NCBI GenBank assembly: GCA_902834555.1
Contig: CADFJN010000012.1
Coordinates: forward strand, 1-64,000
Source: Atopobiaceae bacterium
GTDB lineage: Bacteria; Actinomycetota; Coriobacteriia; Coriobacteriales; Atopobiaceae
Direction: 5' to 3'
DNA length: 64,000 nt
Below, one piece after another: positions 25,567 through 35,201 of this stretch (position 1 is the first letter of the stretch; each line of letters begins with the position of its first letter). A program made the position numbers and the translations under genes. Under the pieces are notes generated by a model. That model was given only the letters and a program-made list of their open reading frames with translations, was not told the DNA's origin and did no database searches.

Positions 25567-28500
25567 ATGGTCTCGCGCATCTACGTTGAGAAAAGGGACG
25601 GATTCGACGGGGAGGCGCGGGCGCTCAGCCACGAGCTGCGACACATGCTGGGCATCTCGTCGCTCACAGGCCTGCGCATCATCAACCGCTACGACGTCGA
25701 AGGCATCTCCGAAGAGCTCTTCGAGCAGTGCGTGCCCGTTGTCTTCTCCGAGCCCCAGACCGACCGCGCCACGCGCGAGATGCCCGAGGTTGCGGAGGGC
25801 GCGCGCGTCTTTGCCGTGGAGTCCCTGCCCGGCCAGTTTAACATGCGCGACGCCTCGGCGGCCGAGTGCATCCAGCTCGTCTCTCAGGGCGAGCGTCCCA
25901 CGGTGAGAAACGCCAAGGTCTACGTGCTAGAGGGCGAACTCACCGACGACGACCTTACAGCCATCAAGCACTACGTAATCAACCCGGTCGAGGCGCGCGA
26001 GGCGTCGCTCGAGAAGCGCGAGACCCTCGCAACCGCGTACCCGGAGCCCGCAGACGTCGAGGTCCTGGACGGCTTCCTCGACCTGGACGAGAAGGGCATC
26101 GAGGACTTTGTGCGCGACCGCGGCCTGGCCATGGACGTGGCAGACGCCAAGTTCTGCCAGAGCTACTTTACGCACGAGGGCCGCGTTCCCACCATTACCG
26201 AGATTCGCATGATCGACACCTACTGGTCCGACCACTGCCGCCACACCACCTTTGGCACCGCCCTCACCGACATCCAGTTCGACAACACCCAGGCGGCGGC
26301 CGCGTTCCGCCGCTACATGGACGTCCGTCACCAGCTTGGCCGCGACAACAAGCCCGTCTGCCTCATGGACATGGGCACCATTGGAGCCAAGTGGCTCAAG
26401 CACACGGGCCAGCTCACCGGTCTCGACGAGTCCGAGGAGATAAACGCCTGTACCGTGAAGGCAAAGGTCGATGTCAACGGCCACGACGAGGACTGGCTCT
26501 ACCTCTTCAAGAACGAGACGCACAACCACCCCACCGAGATCGAGCCCTTTGGCGGCGCTGCCACCTGCATTGGCGGCGCCATCCGCGACCCGCTCTCGGG
26601 CCGCAGCTACGTGTACCAGGCCATGCGCGTGACCGGCGCGGCCGACCCCACGGCACCGGTGTCGAGCACGCTCCCCGGCAAGCTCCCTCAGCGCAAGATC
26701 TGCCGCACGGCTGCTGCTGGCTACTCCTCCTACGGAAACCAGATCGGCCTTGCCACCGGCCAGGTCTCCGAGCTCTACCACCCCGGCTACGTGGCCAAGC
26801 GCATGGAGATCGGCGCCGTGGTGGGCGCCACGCCTGCGGACCACGTGCGCCGCGAGTGCCCTGCCCCGGGCGACAAGATCGTGCTTCTCGGCGGTCGTAC
26901 CGGCCGCGACGGCATCAGCGGCGCCACGGGCAGCTCCAAGGCGCACAACGTGGAGTCGCTCGAGAAGGACGGCGCCGAGGTCCAGAAGGGCAATGCCCCC
27001 ACCGAGCGCAAGCTGCAGCGCCTCTTCCGCCGCGGCGACGCGTGCCGTCTCATCAAGCGCTGCAACGACTTTGGCGCCGGCGGCGTCTCGGTTGCCATCG
27101 GCGAGCTTGCCGACGGCCTTCTCATCGACCTTGACCGCGTGCCCAAGAAGTACGACGGCCTCGACGGCACCGAGCTAGCAATCTCCGAGTCGCAGGAGCG
27201 CATGGCCGTGGCGCTGGCCCCCGAGGACGTGGACGAGTTCCTGGGCTACGCGCGCGAGGAGAACCTCGAGGCCACGGTTGTCGCAGAGGTCACCGAGGAG
27301 CCCCGCCTGCGCATGACCTGGCGCGGCAAGACCATCGTGGACGTAAGCCGCGAGTTCCTCTCGTCCAACGGCGCGCCCAAGTCCACCTCGGTGCGCGTCT
27401 GCGCGCCGCACGAGTACCACCACGAGTGGGCCGGCGACACCTTTGCGCAGAAGATGGTATCGCTGGTGAGCGACCTCAACGTGGCGTCCAACAAGGGTCT
27501 GGCCGAGAGGTTCGACTCCACCATTGGCGCCGCGACCGTGCTCATGCCGTTTGGCGGCACAACACAGCTCACGCCGGCACTTGGCATGGCAGCGAAGCTC
27601 CCCGTGGACGGCGAGACAACCACGTGCTCGGGCATGGCGTGGGGCTACAACCCCTATCTCATGAGCGAGGACGAGTACACAGGCGCCTACCTGGCCGTTG
27701 TTGAGTCCGTCTCCAAGCTTGTGGCCATGGGCTTCGAGCACAAGAACTTCTACCTCACGTTCCAGGAGTACTTCGAGAAGCTCCGCGACGACCCCAAGCG
27801 CTGGGGCAGGCCCACGGCCGCACTTCTCGGTGCGCTCATGGCCCAGCTCGACCTGGGCATTGGCTCCATTGGCGGTAAGGACTCCATGTCCGGCTCGTTC
27901 GAGGACCTCGACGTGCCGCCCACGCTCGTCTCGTTTGCCACCGGCCTGGGCAAGGTCGACCGCGTGACCTCGCCGGAGTTCAAGCACGCCGACGATCAGG
28001 TGATCGTTGTGGTGCCTGAGTACGCCGACGACGGCATCACGCCCACGGCGGAGTCCCTTCTCGCCGCGTTTGACTACGTCGAGAAGCTCATTGGCTCCGG
28101 CGCCGCGCGCGCGGTGAGCACGCCAGGCTACGGCTGCATGGCCGAGGCCATGTTCAAGATGTGCGTGGGCAACTTCATTGGCCTGCGCGTGCGCCCCGAG
28201 TTCACCCAGGAGGCACTGCTTAACCCCGCGTACGGCAGCTTTGTGATCGAGCTTGCGCCGGATGCCAGCCTGCCCGAGGCGCCAAAGGGCGTGACCGTGG
28301 CGGCGTTTGGCCAGACGCTCGCGGAGTACGCGCTCTACGCCTGCGGCGAGCGCATGTCCATCCTGGACGACCTTCAGAAGCCCTGGGAGAATGCGCTCTC
28401 CGGCGTGTATCCGTACCTGGGCAAGGCCGATGGCCCGGCATGCGCGCCTCTCTCGTTTGACGCTGAGAAGGCCGGCGTCACGCCCACGCGGCACACGACC

Positions 28501-29313
28501 GGCGCCAGCTATGCCAAGCCGCGCGTGGTGATTCCCGTCTTCCCAGGCAACAACTGCGAATACGACTCAGCGCGGGCGTTTGAGCGTGTGGGCGCCGTGC
28601 CAAAGACGGTCATCGTGAACAACCTCACGCCGCAGGCCGTCGCCGAGAGCGTCGACGCCATGGTGCGTGCCATCCGCGAGAGCCAGATCGTCTTCATCCC
28701 CGGCGGCTTCTCCGGCGGCGACGAGCCCGACGGATCGGCCAAGTTCATCGTGGCATTCTTCCGCAACCCTGCCGTCACCGAGGCGGTGCGCGACCTGCTC
28801 CAGGCGCGCGATGGCCTCATGCTGGGTGTCTGCAACGGCTTCCAGGCTCTCATCAAGCTGGGGCTCGTTCCCTACGGCGACATCGTGGACGCACGCGAGG
28901 ACTCCCCCACCCTCACCTTCAACCCCATTGGGCGCCACCAGAGCCGCCTCGTGCGCACGCGCGTGGCGTCGACCATCTCGCCGTGGCTCTCCAAGTGCAA
29001 GGTGGGCGACGTGCACAACATCGCAATCAGCCACGGAGAGGGACGCTTTGTGTGCACCACCGAGGAGCTGGAGCGCCTTGAGGCGGCAGGGCAGATCGCC
29101 ACGCAGTACGTGAACGCCGACCGACTGCCGTCCATGAACCTTCGCTCCAATCCCAACGGGTCGTTCATGGCAGTTGAGGGCATCACATCGCCCGACGGCC
29201 GCGTGCTGGGCAAGATGGGCCACACCGAGCGCAGTGGCGCGGGCCTCTACAAGAACGTGCCCGGCAACGCGTATCAGCCGCTGTTCGAAGGCGGTGTGAG
29301 CTACTTCGCGTAA
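25567..29313 (+). CDS. purL: Phosphoribosylformylglycinamidine synthase, single-chain
   Basis: This 1248-residue fused FGAM synthase has a PurS-like N-terminal region, two AIRS-like ATP-binding synthase halves (HNHPTEIEPFGGAAT and FGAGGVSVAIGELADG are landmarks) and a C-terminal class I glutamine amidotransferase. The amidotransferase triad is visible: Cys in LMLGVCNGFQ, and His and Glu in ISHGEGRF. It converts FGAR, glutamine and ATP to FGAM in purine synthesis. The ATG at 25567 has AAAGGTGG just upstream. An earlier GTG is part of that site. No other purine genes are adjacent, and I see no purine riboswitch upstream. Confidence 0.95.
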   Translation: MVSRIYVEKRDGFDGEARALSHELRHMLGISSLTGLRIINRYDVEGISEELFEQCVPVVFSEPQTDRATREMPEVAEGARVFAVESLPGQFNMRDASAAECIQLVSQGERPTVRNAKVYVLEGELTDDDLTAIKHYVINPVEAREASLEKRETLATAYPEPADVEVLDGFLDLDEKGIEDFVRDRGLAMDVADAKFCQSYFTHEGRVPTITEIRMIDTYWSDHCRHTTFGTALTDIQFDNTQAAAAFRRYMDVRHQLGRDNKPVCLMDMGTIGAKWLKHTGQLTGLDESEEINACTVKAKVDVNGHDEDWLYLFKNETHNHPTEIEPFGGAATCIGGAIRDPLSGRSYVYQAMRVTGAADPTAPVSSTLPGKLPQRKICRTAAAGYSSYGNQIGLATGQVSELYHPGYVAKRMEIGAVVGATPADHVRRECPAPGDKIVLLGGRTGRDGISGATGSSKAHNVESLEKDGAEVQKGNAPTERKLQRLFRRGDACRLIKRCNDFGAGGVSVAIGELADGLLIDLDRVPKKYDGLDGTELAISESQERMAVALAPEDVDEFLGYAREENLEATVVAEVTEEPRLRMTWRGKTIVDVSREFLSSNGAPKSTSVRVCAPHEYHHEWAGDTFAQKMVSLVSDLNVASNKGLAERFDSTIGAATVLMPFGGTTQLTPALGMAAKLPVDGETTTCSGMAWGYNPYLMSEDEYTGAYLAVVESVSKLVAMGFEHKNFYLTFQEYFEKLRDDPKRWGRPTAALLGALMAQLDLGIGSIGGKDSMSGSFEDLDVPPTLVSFATGLGKVDRVTSPEFKHADDQVIVVVPEYADDGITPTAESLLAAFDYVEKLIGSGAARAVSTPGYGCMAEAMFKMCVGNFIGLRVRPEFTQEALLNPAYGSFVIELAPDASLPEAPKGVTVAAFGQTLAEYALYACGERMSILDDLQKPWENALSGVYPYLGKADGPACAPLSFDAEKAGVTPTRHTTGASYAKPRVVIPVFPGNNCEYDSARAFERVGAVPKTVIVNNLTPQAVAESVDAMVRAIRESQIVFIPGGFSGGDEPDGSAKFIVAFFRNPAVTEAVRDLLQARDGLMLGVCNGFQALIKLGLVPYGDIVDAREDSPTLTFNPIGRHQSRLVRTRVASTISPWLSKCKVGDVHNIAISHGEGRFVCTTEELERLEAAGQIATQYVNADRLPSMNLRSNPNGSFMAVEGITSPDGRVLGKMGHTERSGAGLYKNVPGNAYQPLFEGGVSYFA

Positions 29314-29405
29314 GCGCAGCCAGAGGGGGTTACCGCAGCCGGCCTCCTCCGGGGGTCGCTTCCTTACCTGCTGACGTGTCTGGCGGAGCTTCCGGAGGCT
29401 GCGGG

Positions 29406-29485
29406 GGCTGTGGGACTCCGGGGCTCGTTTTAGACGTTTTCGAGGGCTTCTCAGCTCCAAAACGTCTAATTTCGACCCCACAGCC
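29406..29485. repeat. 80-bp imperfect palindrome downstream of purL
   Basis: Outer arms GGCTGTGGG (29406-29414) and CCCACAGCC (29477-29485) enclose inner arms TTAGACGTTTT (29430-29440) and AAAACGTCTAA (29459-29469). The size and nested-arm design match the other intergenic palindromes in this window, but the sequence differs. It may serve as the purL terminator. Confidence 0.75.
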
Positions 29486-29555
29486 TTGTGCGCGCTGCCT
29501 GCGAACGGCAGCCGTCCCGCGTATACTGGTTCGCCGGCTACGCGGGAGGAGCAAC

Positions 29556-30566
29556 ATGGCACGAGCAAGCAGCACAGAGTTCCACATGGGAGAGCAACAG
29601 GCGCGCTTCCTTACGAGCACGTGGGGAGCCCTGCTTGCGGCAGCGTTCTGCTGCCTTCTCTGGGGATCGGCGTTTCCGTGCATCAAGATTGGCTACGCGC
29701 TGTTCGACATCGCGGGTACCAACACCGCGTCCCAGATGCTCTTTGCGGGAACGCGCTTCCTTCTTGCCGGGGCAATGGTCATCGTCTTTGTGAGCATTGC
29801 CCGGAGAAGGCCGCTGGCGCCAAAGCGCACGGACGTAGGCGCCATCTGCCTGCTTGCGCTTTTCCAGACCTTCGGCCAGTACGCCTTCTTCTATCTTGGA
29901 CTTGCGCACGCTGCGGGAACCACGAGCTCGGTCATCGAGGCGAGCGCCAACTTCTTTGCCATCCTGCTTTCGGCGCTGGCGTTTCGCCAGGAGCGGCTTA
30001 CCGGCAGGAAGGTAGCGGGTTGTCTGCTGGGATTTGCGGGTGTTGTTCTCATCAATCTTGGCGGTGGCCTGGGCAGCCTCTCATTTTCCTTCTCGCCCGA
30101 TGGCGAGGGCATGATTCTTCTGAGCACGCTGTGCTCGGCCACGTCCTCCTGCCTTATCCAGCGACTTTCCAAACGGCAGGACCCGGTGCTGCTCAGCGGA
30201 TGGCAGTTTGTGGTGGGCGGACTCGGTCTCATGGCGATGGGTGTTGCCGGCGGCGGAACGCTCTCGCCGACGGGGCCGAGCGCCATTGCGTTGCTCGCAT
30301 ACATGGCGTTCATCTCGGCGGCGGCATACAGCGTGTGGTCGCTCCTGCTTTCCGTGAACTCGGTCTCGCGCATCTCGGTCTATGGGTTCATGAACCCGGT
30401 GTTTGGCTTCGTGCTCTCTGCGGTGCTCCTCGGCGAGTACCAGCAGGTTGACCCCGTGCGCTCCATCTGCGCGTTGGTGCTGGTGAGCGCGGGGATTGTT
30501 GTGGTGAACCGGGTGGGTGCACGGGCGGAGAGCGCAACCGACGCCCCGGGGAGTGAGGCTCGCTAG
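29556..30566 (+). CDS. EamA-family (DMT) transporter
   Basis: This 336-residue protein has ten predicted helices in two EamA repeats. The first begins LLAAAFCCLLWGSAFPCIKIG and the second ends with YGFMNPVFGFVLSAVLLGE. GGGAGGAGC precedes the ATG at 29556. It is paralogous to, but clearly different from, the exporter at 15053. Probable role: export or import of a small metabolite, substrate unknown. It is monocistronic, with no adjacent regulator. Confidence 0.87.
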   Translation: MARASSTEFHMGEQQARFLTSTWGALLAAAFCCLLWGSAFPCIKIGYALFDIAGTNTASQMLFAGTRFLLAGAMVIVFVSIARRRPLAPKRTDVGAICLLALFQTFGQYAFFYLGLAHAAGTTSSVIEASANFFAILLSALAFRQERLTGRKVAGCLLGFAGVVLINLGGGLGSLSFSFSPDGEGMILLSTLCSATSSCLIQRLSKRQDPVLLSGWQFVVGGLGLMAMGVAGGGTLSPTGPSAIALLAYMAFISAAAYSVWSLLLSVNSVSRISVYGFMNPVFGFVLSAVLLGEYQQVDPVRSICALVLVSAGIVVVNRVGARAESATDAPGSEAR

Positions 30567-30673
30567 AAAACAGCCCCCGATAAACGCGTAAAAACGCTCG
30601 TCGGGCAGCTCGCAGGCGATTCCCTGGGACTCCTCTACGTATAATTGAGTTACGCAATGCGAAGGGAGTCCCC

Positions 30674-32014
30674 ATGGAACGCCTCGCTAAACGACGCACT
30701 GCCCTTGCCCTCCTCGGTATGCCCGCAGCGCTCTCGCTTGGCTCGGTGCTCACGGGCTGTAGCAAGAACGCGCAGGATAGCGCGCTAGCCATCTCTGCCA
30801 CGGACCTCACTGCAGACGTAAAGGACACTGCGCTCACGCAAGAGCCCATCGCTAATGCCCTCACAGATCAAACGACAACGCACGCACTCTTTGACTTCAC
30901 TTCTCGCCTGCTTCAGGGCACCTATCCCACAGACCAGCAGACAAACGTGCTTGTCTCTCCCCTCTCGGCGCTCTTTGCCCTGGCCCTCGCGGAAACCGGT
31001 GCCGCAGGCGATACGATCTCTCAGCTAGAGACCGCAACGGACATGGATATCGACTCGCTTGCGACCTATCTAGGTGCTTACGCCCGTCGCATCTCTGGCG
31101 AGGACCTCTACGATACGCAGCAGAAGGGCGACGTCCTTGCCCTTAAGTGCGCTAACTCCATTTGGCTGAGGTCGTCAGATGACCTCAGCGTCTCGGATGT
31201 TTACCTCGCCACCTGCAAAGGCACCCTTGACGCGCAGGCGTTCTCGGCACCGTTCGATTCCACCACCGCCGACGATATCAATTCCTGGGTCAGTTCCAAG
31301 ACTGATGGCATGATTGACCGGCTTGTGGAACGTATCACCGCAGATGATCAGCTCTTTCTCATTAACGCCCTGGCCTTTGACGATGCCTGGCAAGAACCGT
31401 ATGAGGAAGGAGACATACAGGGCGACACCTTCACGACCGAAAAAGGCGACGAGCAGAGCGTCCGCATGATGCACTCGTACGAGACGACCTACCTCGAGAA
31501 CAGCCTGGCCGAGGGCTTCCTGAAGCCCTATGAGAAGTTCAACTTTGCCTTTGTCGCGCTGCTTCCCAAGCAAGGCGTGCGGCTCACAGACCTCGTGGCG
31601 TCGCTGGACGGCACATCCCTGCATGACCTGATTGCAAACCCAATCTCCAACATCGAGGTATCCGCCGGACTCCCCAAGTTCTCGCTTGATTATCAGACCA
31701 CGCTCAACGACCAGCTGGTAGCCATGGGCGTTCGCGATGCCTTCGATCCAAAGCTCGCCGACTTCTCGCGCATGGCTACCCTCAAGGACGGCAACTTTGC
31801 CATAAGCACCGTGCTCCAAAAGACCTTCATCGACGTAAACGAGGCAGGCACAAAGGCGGCAGCGGTCACATCAATAGGCATGACTTGCTCAACGGGAACG
31901 CCAGACGAACCCGAGGTCCGGGAGGTCATCCTAGACCGGCCCTTCGTTTACTTCATCATTGACAACATGACCCTGACGCCACTGTTTGCAGGTGTAATGG
32001 CAAGCATGGGGTAG
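30674..32014 (+). CDS. Serpin-type protease inhibitor lipoprotein
   Basis: This 446-residue serpin has a lipoprotein signal (basic start, hydrophobic residues 10-25, lipobox LTGC). Serpin landmarks include NVLVSPLSALFALALAETGA (helix B), LFLINALAFDDAW, and the reactive-centre loop hinge NEAGTKAAAVTSIGM, followed by DRPFVYFI at the C-terminus. The small-residue hinge (GTKAAA) is typical of inhibitory serpins. The scissile bond should lie in the GMTCSTGTP segment. It is probably anchored to the outer face of the cell membrane, where it could trap host or competitor serine proteases, as proposed for gut bacterial serpins. AAGGGAG precedes the ATG. Confidence 0.9.
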   Translation: MERLAKRRTALALLGMPAALSLGSVLTGCSKNAQDSALAISATDLTADVKDTALTQEPIANALTDQTTTHALFDFTSRLLQGTYPTDQQTNVLVSPLSALFALALAETGAAGDTISQLETATDMDIDSLATYLGAYARRISGEDLYDTQQKGDVLALKCANSIWLRSSDDLSVSDVYLATCKGTLDAQAFSAPFDSTTADDINSWVSSKTDGMIDRLVERITADDQLFLINALAFDDAWQEPYEEGDIQGDTFTTEKGDEQSVRMMHSYETTYLENSLAEGFLKPYEKFNFAFVALLPKQGVRLTDLVASLDGTSLHDLIANPISNIEVSAGLPKFSLDYQTTLNDQLVAMGVRDAFDPKLADFSRMATLKDGNFAISTVLQKTFIDVNEAGTKAAAVTSIGMTCSTGTPDEPEVREVILDRPFVYFIIDNMTLTPLFAGVMASMG

Positions 32015-32029
32015 GCACCGTGCAAACCC

Positions 32030-33331
32030 TTACACCAATCCGTCAATCTGTCCAATGGCCCAAAGGGGGATGTTCACAAGCCACCCCTCATCGCGATACG
32101 ACGAGAGGGACGTGCGCACGGCGCGAGACAGACTGAACTTCTCACATGCCACCTTGAGGCTCTTCGACTTGAGGTTCTCCGCTGCTTTCACCTCTATGGG
32201 AAGCAAAGCGCCGTCTTTCTCGATGGCGAAGTCTGTCTCGGCAGTGCCCGTCGACGAAGACCAGTATACGGGCGCGTGCCCATGTGCCAGTAGCTGCTGA
32301 TCTACGTATTGCTCTGTAAGCGCGCCCTTGAACTCCGTGAAAAGCCTTGATCCATCAAGGACGACTTTCTGATCAAGCCCCGCCAAAGCTCCCAACAGTC
32401 CCACATCCACGCAGAAGAGCTTGAAACTTGACACATCCTCATAGCCCACAAGGGGATACCTCAGCGCGTCGACACGGGGAACCTTGCTCGCTACTCCGTA
32501 ATCAACCAGCCACTGGATGCACTCCTCGAAGTCTCGGGCACGCGCTCCTGGCCGCACTGCCCCGTATACGAAGCGCTTGTTCTCACGCGCGAGCTGACCG
32601 GGTAGCGACTTCCAGACCAGACGCATCCTCTCGAGAATGCGTGCCGGAGCATGTTTTGAGAAGTCCGCCTCATATCCGTCGATAATCTGCCGCTGTAGCC
32701 GGCGACACTCGTTGTAATCCCCACTCTGCACAAACGCCTGGGCAACCTCGGGCATACCCCCAACAGCCAAGTAATCCCTCAAGCGACCAGTAAGCACATC
32801 GTGCAGGCTCTCGAGTGCCCCCAGGTCATGCGCCTCAAGCGCGTCCGCAATGGGATCTCCATTTGCTGCCCTAAGAAACTCTTCAAAAGAAAGCGGCCGC
32901 AGCGTGAGTTCATCGACCTTGCCAACGGGATACGACTCACCAGCTCTTCTCAGCGCCAGCCCCATGTACGACCCCGCAGCAATCACATGAAACTCACGCG
33001 CCTGCTCGCAGAAGTACTTGAGCGACGTCAAGGCACGAGGTGCTTCTTGAATCTCATCAAAGGCGAGAAGGGTCGTTATGGGATCAATTGGGCGTCCAGC
33101 TCTAAGCTCGACATCTCGAACAATGCGACGCGGATTCAAGTCGCCATCGAAGATGGTGCGTGCGCCCTCATCCTGCATAAAATCGATGCGCACTACATCT
33201 TTGAACTGAGAACGGCCAAACTCATCGATGAGCCAGGTCTTGCCGGTCTGACGAGCCCCCTTTAGAACCAAGGGCTTACGGTTCTCGCGGGTCTTCCACG
33301 CAAGAAGATCGTTCATGAGAGTTCTCTGCAT
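32030..33331 (-). CDS. AAA ATPase with DUF4143 C-terminal domain
   Basis: This 433-residue protein has Walker A KGARQTGKTWL (residues 24-34), Walker B LLAFDEIQEA (near residue 90) and sensor region HVIAAGSYMG. The C-terminal DUF4143 domain contains a nuclease-fold-like TETDFAIEKDGALLPIEVKA. This is a large, widely distributed, uncharacterised family often found in accessory regions. GGGGGC precedes the ATG at 33331. Its upstream region is unusually AT-rich for the window and full of repeats, suggesting recombination or recent acquisition. Function unknown. Confidence 0.88.
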   Translation of the reverse strand: MQRTLMNDLLAWKTRENRKPLVLKGARQTGKTWLIDEFGRSQFKDVVRIDFMQDEGARTIFDGDLNPRRIVRDVELRAGRPIDPITTLLAFDEIQEAPRALTSLKYFCEQAREFHVIAAGSYMGLALRRAGESYPVGKVDELTLRPLSFEEFLRAANGDPIADALEAHDLGALESLHDVLTGRLRDYLAVGGMPEVAQAFVQSGDYNECRRLQRQIIDGYEADFSKHAPARILERMRLVWKSLPGQLARENKRFVYGAVRPGARARDFEECIQWLVDYGVASKVPRVDALRYPLVGYEDVSSFKLFCVDVGLLGALAGLDQKVVLDGSRLFTEFKGALTEQYVDQQLLAHGHAPVYWSSSTGTAETDFAIEKDGALLPIEVKAAENLKSKSLKVACEKFSLSRAVRTSLSSYRDEGWLVNIPLWAIGQIDGLV

Positions 33332-33382
33332 CAGGCTGCCCCCATCTATCGCTTGTATGGCCCATCATACGCAACTCACACG

Positions 33383-33454
33383 ATTTTCGTTGGAATAATG
33401 TGGATTGCTCCCACATTATTCGTTGGAAAAACGTGCGAGTCTCCCACATTTTCC
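33383..33454. repeat. Direct repeats upstream of the DUF4143 ATPase
   Basis: CGTTGGAATAATGTGG...CTCCCACATT is followed about 37 bp later by CGTTGGAAAAACGTGCGAG...CTCCCACATT. AATAATGTGG and CCCACATTATT also pair as a hairpin (about 33395-33420). CATACGCAACTCA (about 33366) recurs as CATACGCAGCTCA (about 33464), flanking the pair. They lie in the promoter region of the ATPase gene. Confidence 0.65.
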
Positions 33455-33510
33455 TAGGGAATCATACGCAGCTCAAGTAATCGAAGGGGATGAGAAACGT
33501 GGCCCTCATC

Positions 33511-33758
33511 GATTGCATCGAACTCGCCTTCGTTACATGAATTGGTCCGTGATTGCATCGAACTAGCCTTCGTTACATGCCAATTCTGAGGAAATGCCCG
33601 TCTGGCAATTTACTTTGATAGTTTATACATGGCTCTACCTGCGGATTTTCATGCAGCGCAGCAGACGGCTACTCAAGGGGTCCGCGAAATGGCGTGTAAC
33701 GAAGGGCAGTTCGGCGCACGAAATCCTCTCGATGTGTAACGTAGGGCAGTTCGATGCA
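33511..33758. repeat. 248-bp element with inverted pairs of a 28-bp motif
   Basis: The motif TGCATCGAACTCGCCTTCGT (extended by TACATG) occurs directly at 33511-33539 and 33551-33579. It then occurs inverted at 33693-33718 and 33732-33758. Both pairs have a 39-40 bp period, and they face each other across a centre of about 113 bp. With the ATPase-proximal repeats this fills most of the 567-bp gap 33332-33898. The frame spanning 33594-33902 is not credible as a gene. Confidence 0.7.
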
Positions 33759-33832
33759 GCCATCAGACGAGAATGGCGACTCCGTAACCCAAGGAGAGAC
33801 ACCTCCGTCAGAATAACGTGCAGCTTAGTCAC

Positions 33833-33863
33833 GAAAAGAGGGCGGACCGAAGGCCCGCCCTCT
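33833..33863 (-). terminator. Rho-independent terminator of the malic enzyme gene
   Basis: On the minus strand, a stem formed by GAGGGCGG and CCGCCCTC with a TTCG-containing loop is followed by TTTTCG. It is about 36 bp past the malic enzyme stop codon. Confidence 0.75.
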
Positions 33864-33898
33864 CAAATCCGTTCGTTCGAGTACTCGAACGCCCGAAG

Positions 33899-35077
33899 CT
33901 AAATCCTCGCAACCCCGCTCTTGCGCGCAGCGTCGGCCACGGCTGCAGCAACGGCGGGCGCAACACGCTTGTCGAAGGCACCAGGGATGATGTAGTCCGC
34001 CGCGCGGTGCTCGTCGTCTACCAGGCCGGCGATGGCATAAGCCGCGGCTTCCATCATGTCATCGTTGATGTCGCTCGCGCGCACGTCAAGCGCACCACGG
34101 AAGATTCCCGGGAACGCCAGCACGTTGTTGATCTGGTTGGGGAAGTCCGAGCGGCCCGTTGCCGCCACCGCTGCGCCGGCGGCCAGCGCCTCGTCGGGCA
34201 TGATCTCGGGCACGGGGTTCGCGCAGGCAAAGATGATGGGGTCCTTTGCCATCGAGCGCACCATGTCCTGCGAGACCAGGTTGGGCTTGGATACGCCCAC
34301 AAAGACGTCCGCACCCTTGAGGGCGTCGGCAAGCGAACCCTGGACCTTCTCGGTGTTGGTCCAGGTGGCGACCTCCTGCTTCACCGGGTTCAGGCCATCG
34401 CGGCCCTCGTAGATGGCACCCGTGTGGTCGCAGATGATGATGTCCTTCACGCCCATGCGCTTCATGAGGCGAGCGATGGAGATGCCCGCGGCGCCGGCGC
34501 CCGAGAAGACCACCTTGACGTCGCCGAGATCACGACCGGTGAAACGGCACGCGTTGATCAGCGCGGCGCATGTCACGACCGCGGTGCCATGCTGGTCGTC
34601 ATGGAAGACGGGAATGTCGCAGGTCTCCTTGAGGCGACGCTCGATCTCGAAGCAGCGCGGCGCGGAGATGTCCTCGAGGTTCACGCCGCCAAAGCTGCCG
34701 GCAAGCAGCTGCACCGTGCGCACGATCTCATCCACGTCGTTGGAGCGGATGCACAGGGGGAAGGCGTCCACGTCGGCAAAGGTCTTGAAGAGGGCGCACT
34801 TGCCCTCCATGACGGGCATGCCCGCCTCGGGGCCGATGTTGCCCAGGCCGAGAACCGCGGAGCCATCGGTCACAACGGCAACCAGGTTCCAGCGACGGGT
34901 GTACTCGTACGAGAGGCTCGGGTCCTTCTGGATCTCCAGGCAGGGAACGGCGACGCCCGGAGTATAGGCCACGGCAAGCTCCTCCGGCGTGCTGATCTGG
35001 GCCCTGCTCACGACCTCGATCTTGCCGTGCCACTCCCTGTGCGCGTCAAGCGCGTGCTGCTTTGCGTCGTCAGCCAT
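33899..35077 (-). CDS. NAD(P)-dependent malic enzyme
   Basis: This 392-residue short-form bacterial malic enzyme has AYTPGVAVPCLEI (near residue 28), metal-binding VFHDDQHGTA (near 155) and Rossmann motif VFSGAGAAGISIA (near 190). It decarboxylates malate to pyruvate and CO2 with NAD(P) reduction, feeding pyruvate to lactate formation or supplying reductant. AAGGAG precedes the ATG at 35077. There is no C-terminal phosphotransacetylase-like domain. A terminator follows. Confidence 0.92.
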   Translation of the reverse strand: MADDAKQHALDAHREWHGKIEVVSRAQISTPEELAVAYTPGVAVPCLEIQKDPSLSYEYTRRWNLVAVVTDGSAVLGLGNIGPEAGMPVMEGKCALFKTFADVDAFPLCIRSNDVDEIVRTVQLLAGSFGGVNLEDISAPRCFEIERRLKETCDIPVFHDDQHGTAVVTCAALINACRFTGRDLGDVKVVFSGAGAAGISIARLMKRMGVKDIIICDHTGAIYEGRDGLNPVKQEVATWTNTEKVQGSLADALKGADVFVGVSKPNLVSQDMVRSMAKDPIIFACANPVPEIMPDEALAAGAAVAATGRSDFPNQINNVLAFPGIFRGALDVRASDINDDMMEAAAYAIAGLVDDEHRAADYIIPGAFDKRVAPAVAAAVADAARKSGVARI

Positions 35078-35201
35078 CTTGGCTCCTTTGACATTCGAGG
35101 ACACTTACACGACCTATCTATCTTAAGCCTTCACGCGGCGTGCCAACCCGACCTCTGCGGCCTATACTCCCAAGAGAAATCACTCGACCAAAGGGGTTGC
35201 C

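Noticed and set aside
33594..33902. 102-codon frame inside the mirrored repeats
   Set aside because: No ribosome site, it runs through the inverted repeat copies and the malic enzyme terminator, and it has no conserved composition.
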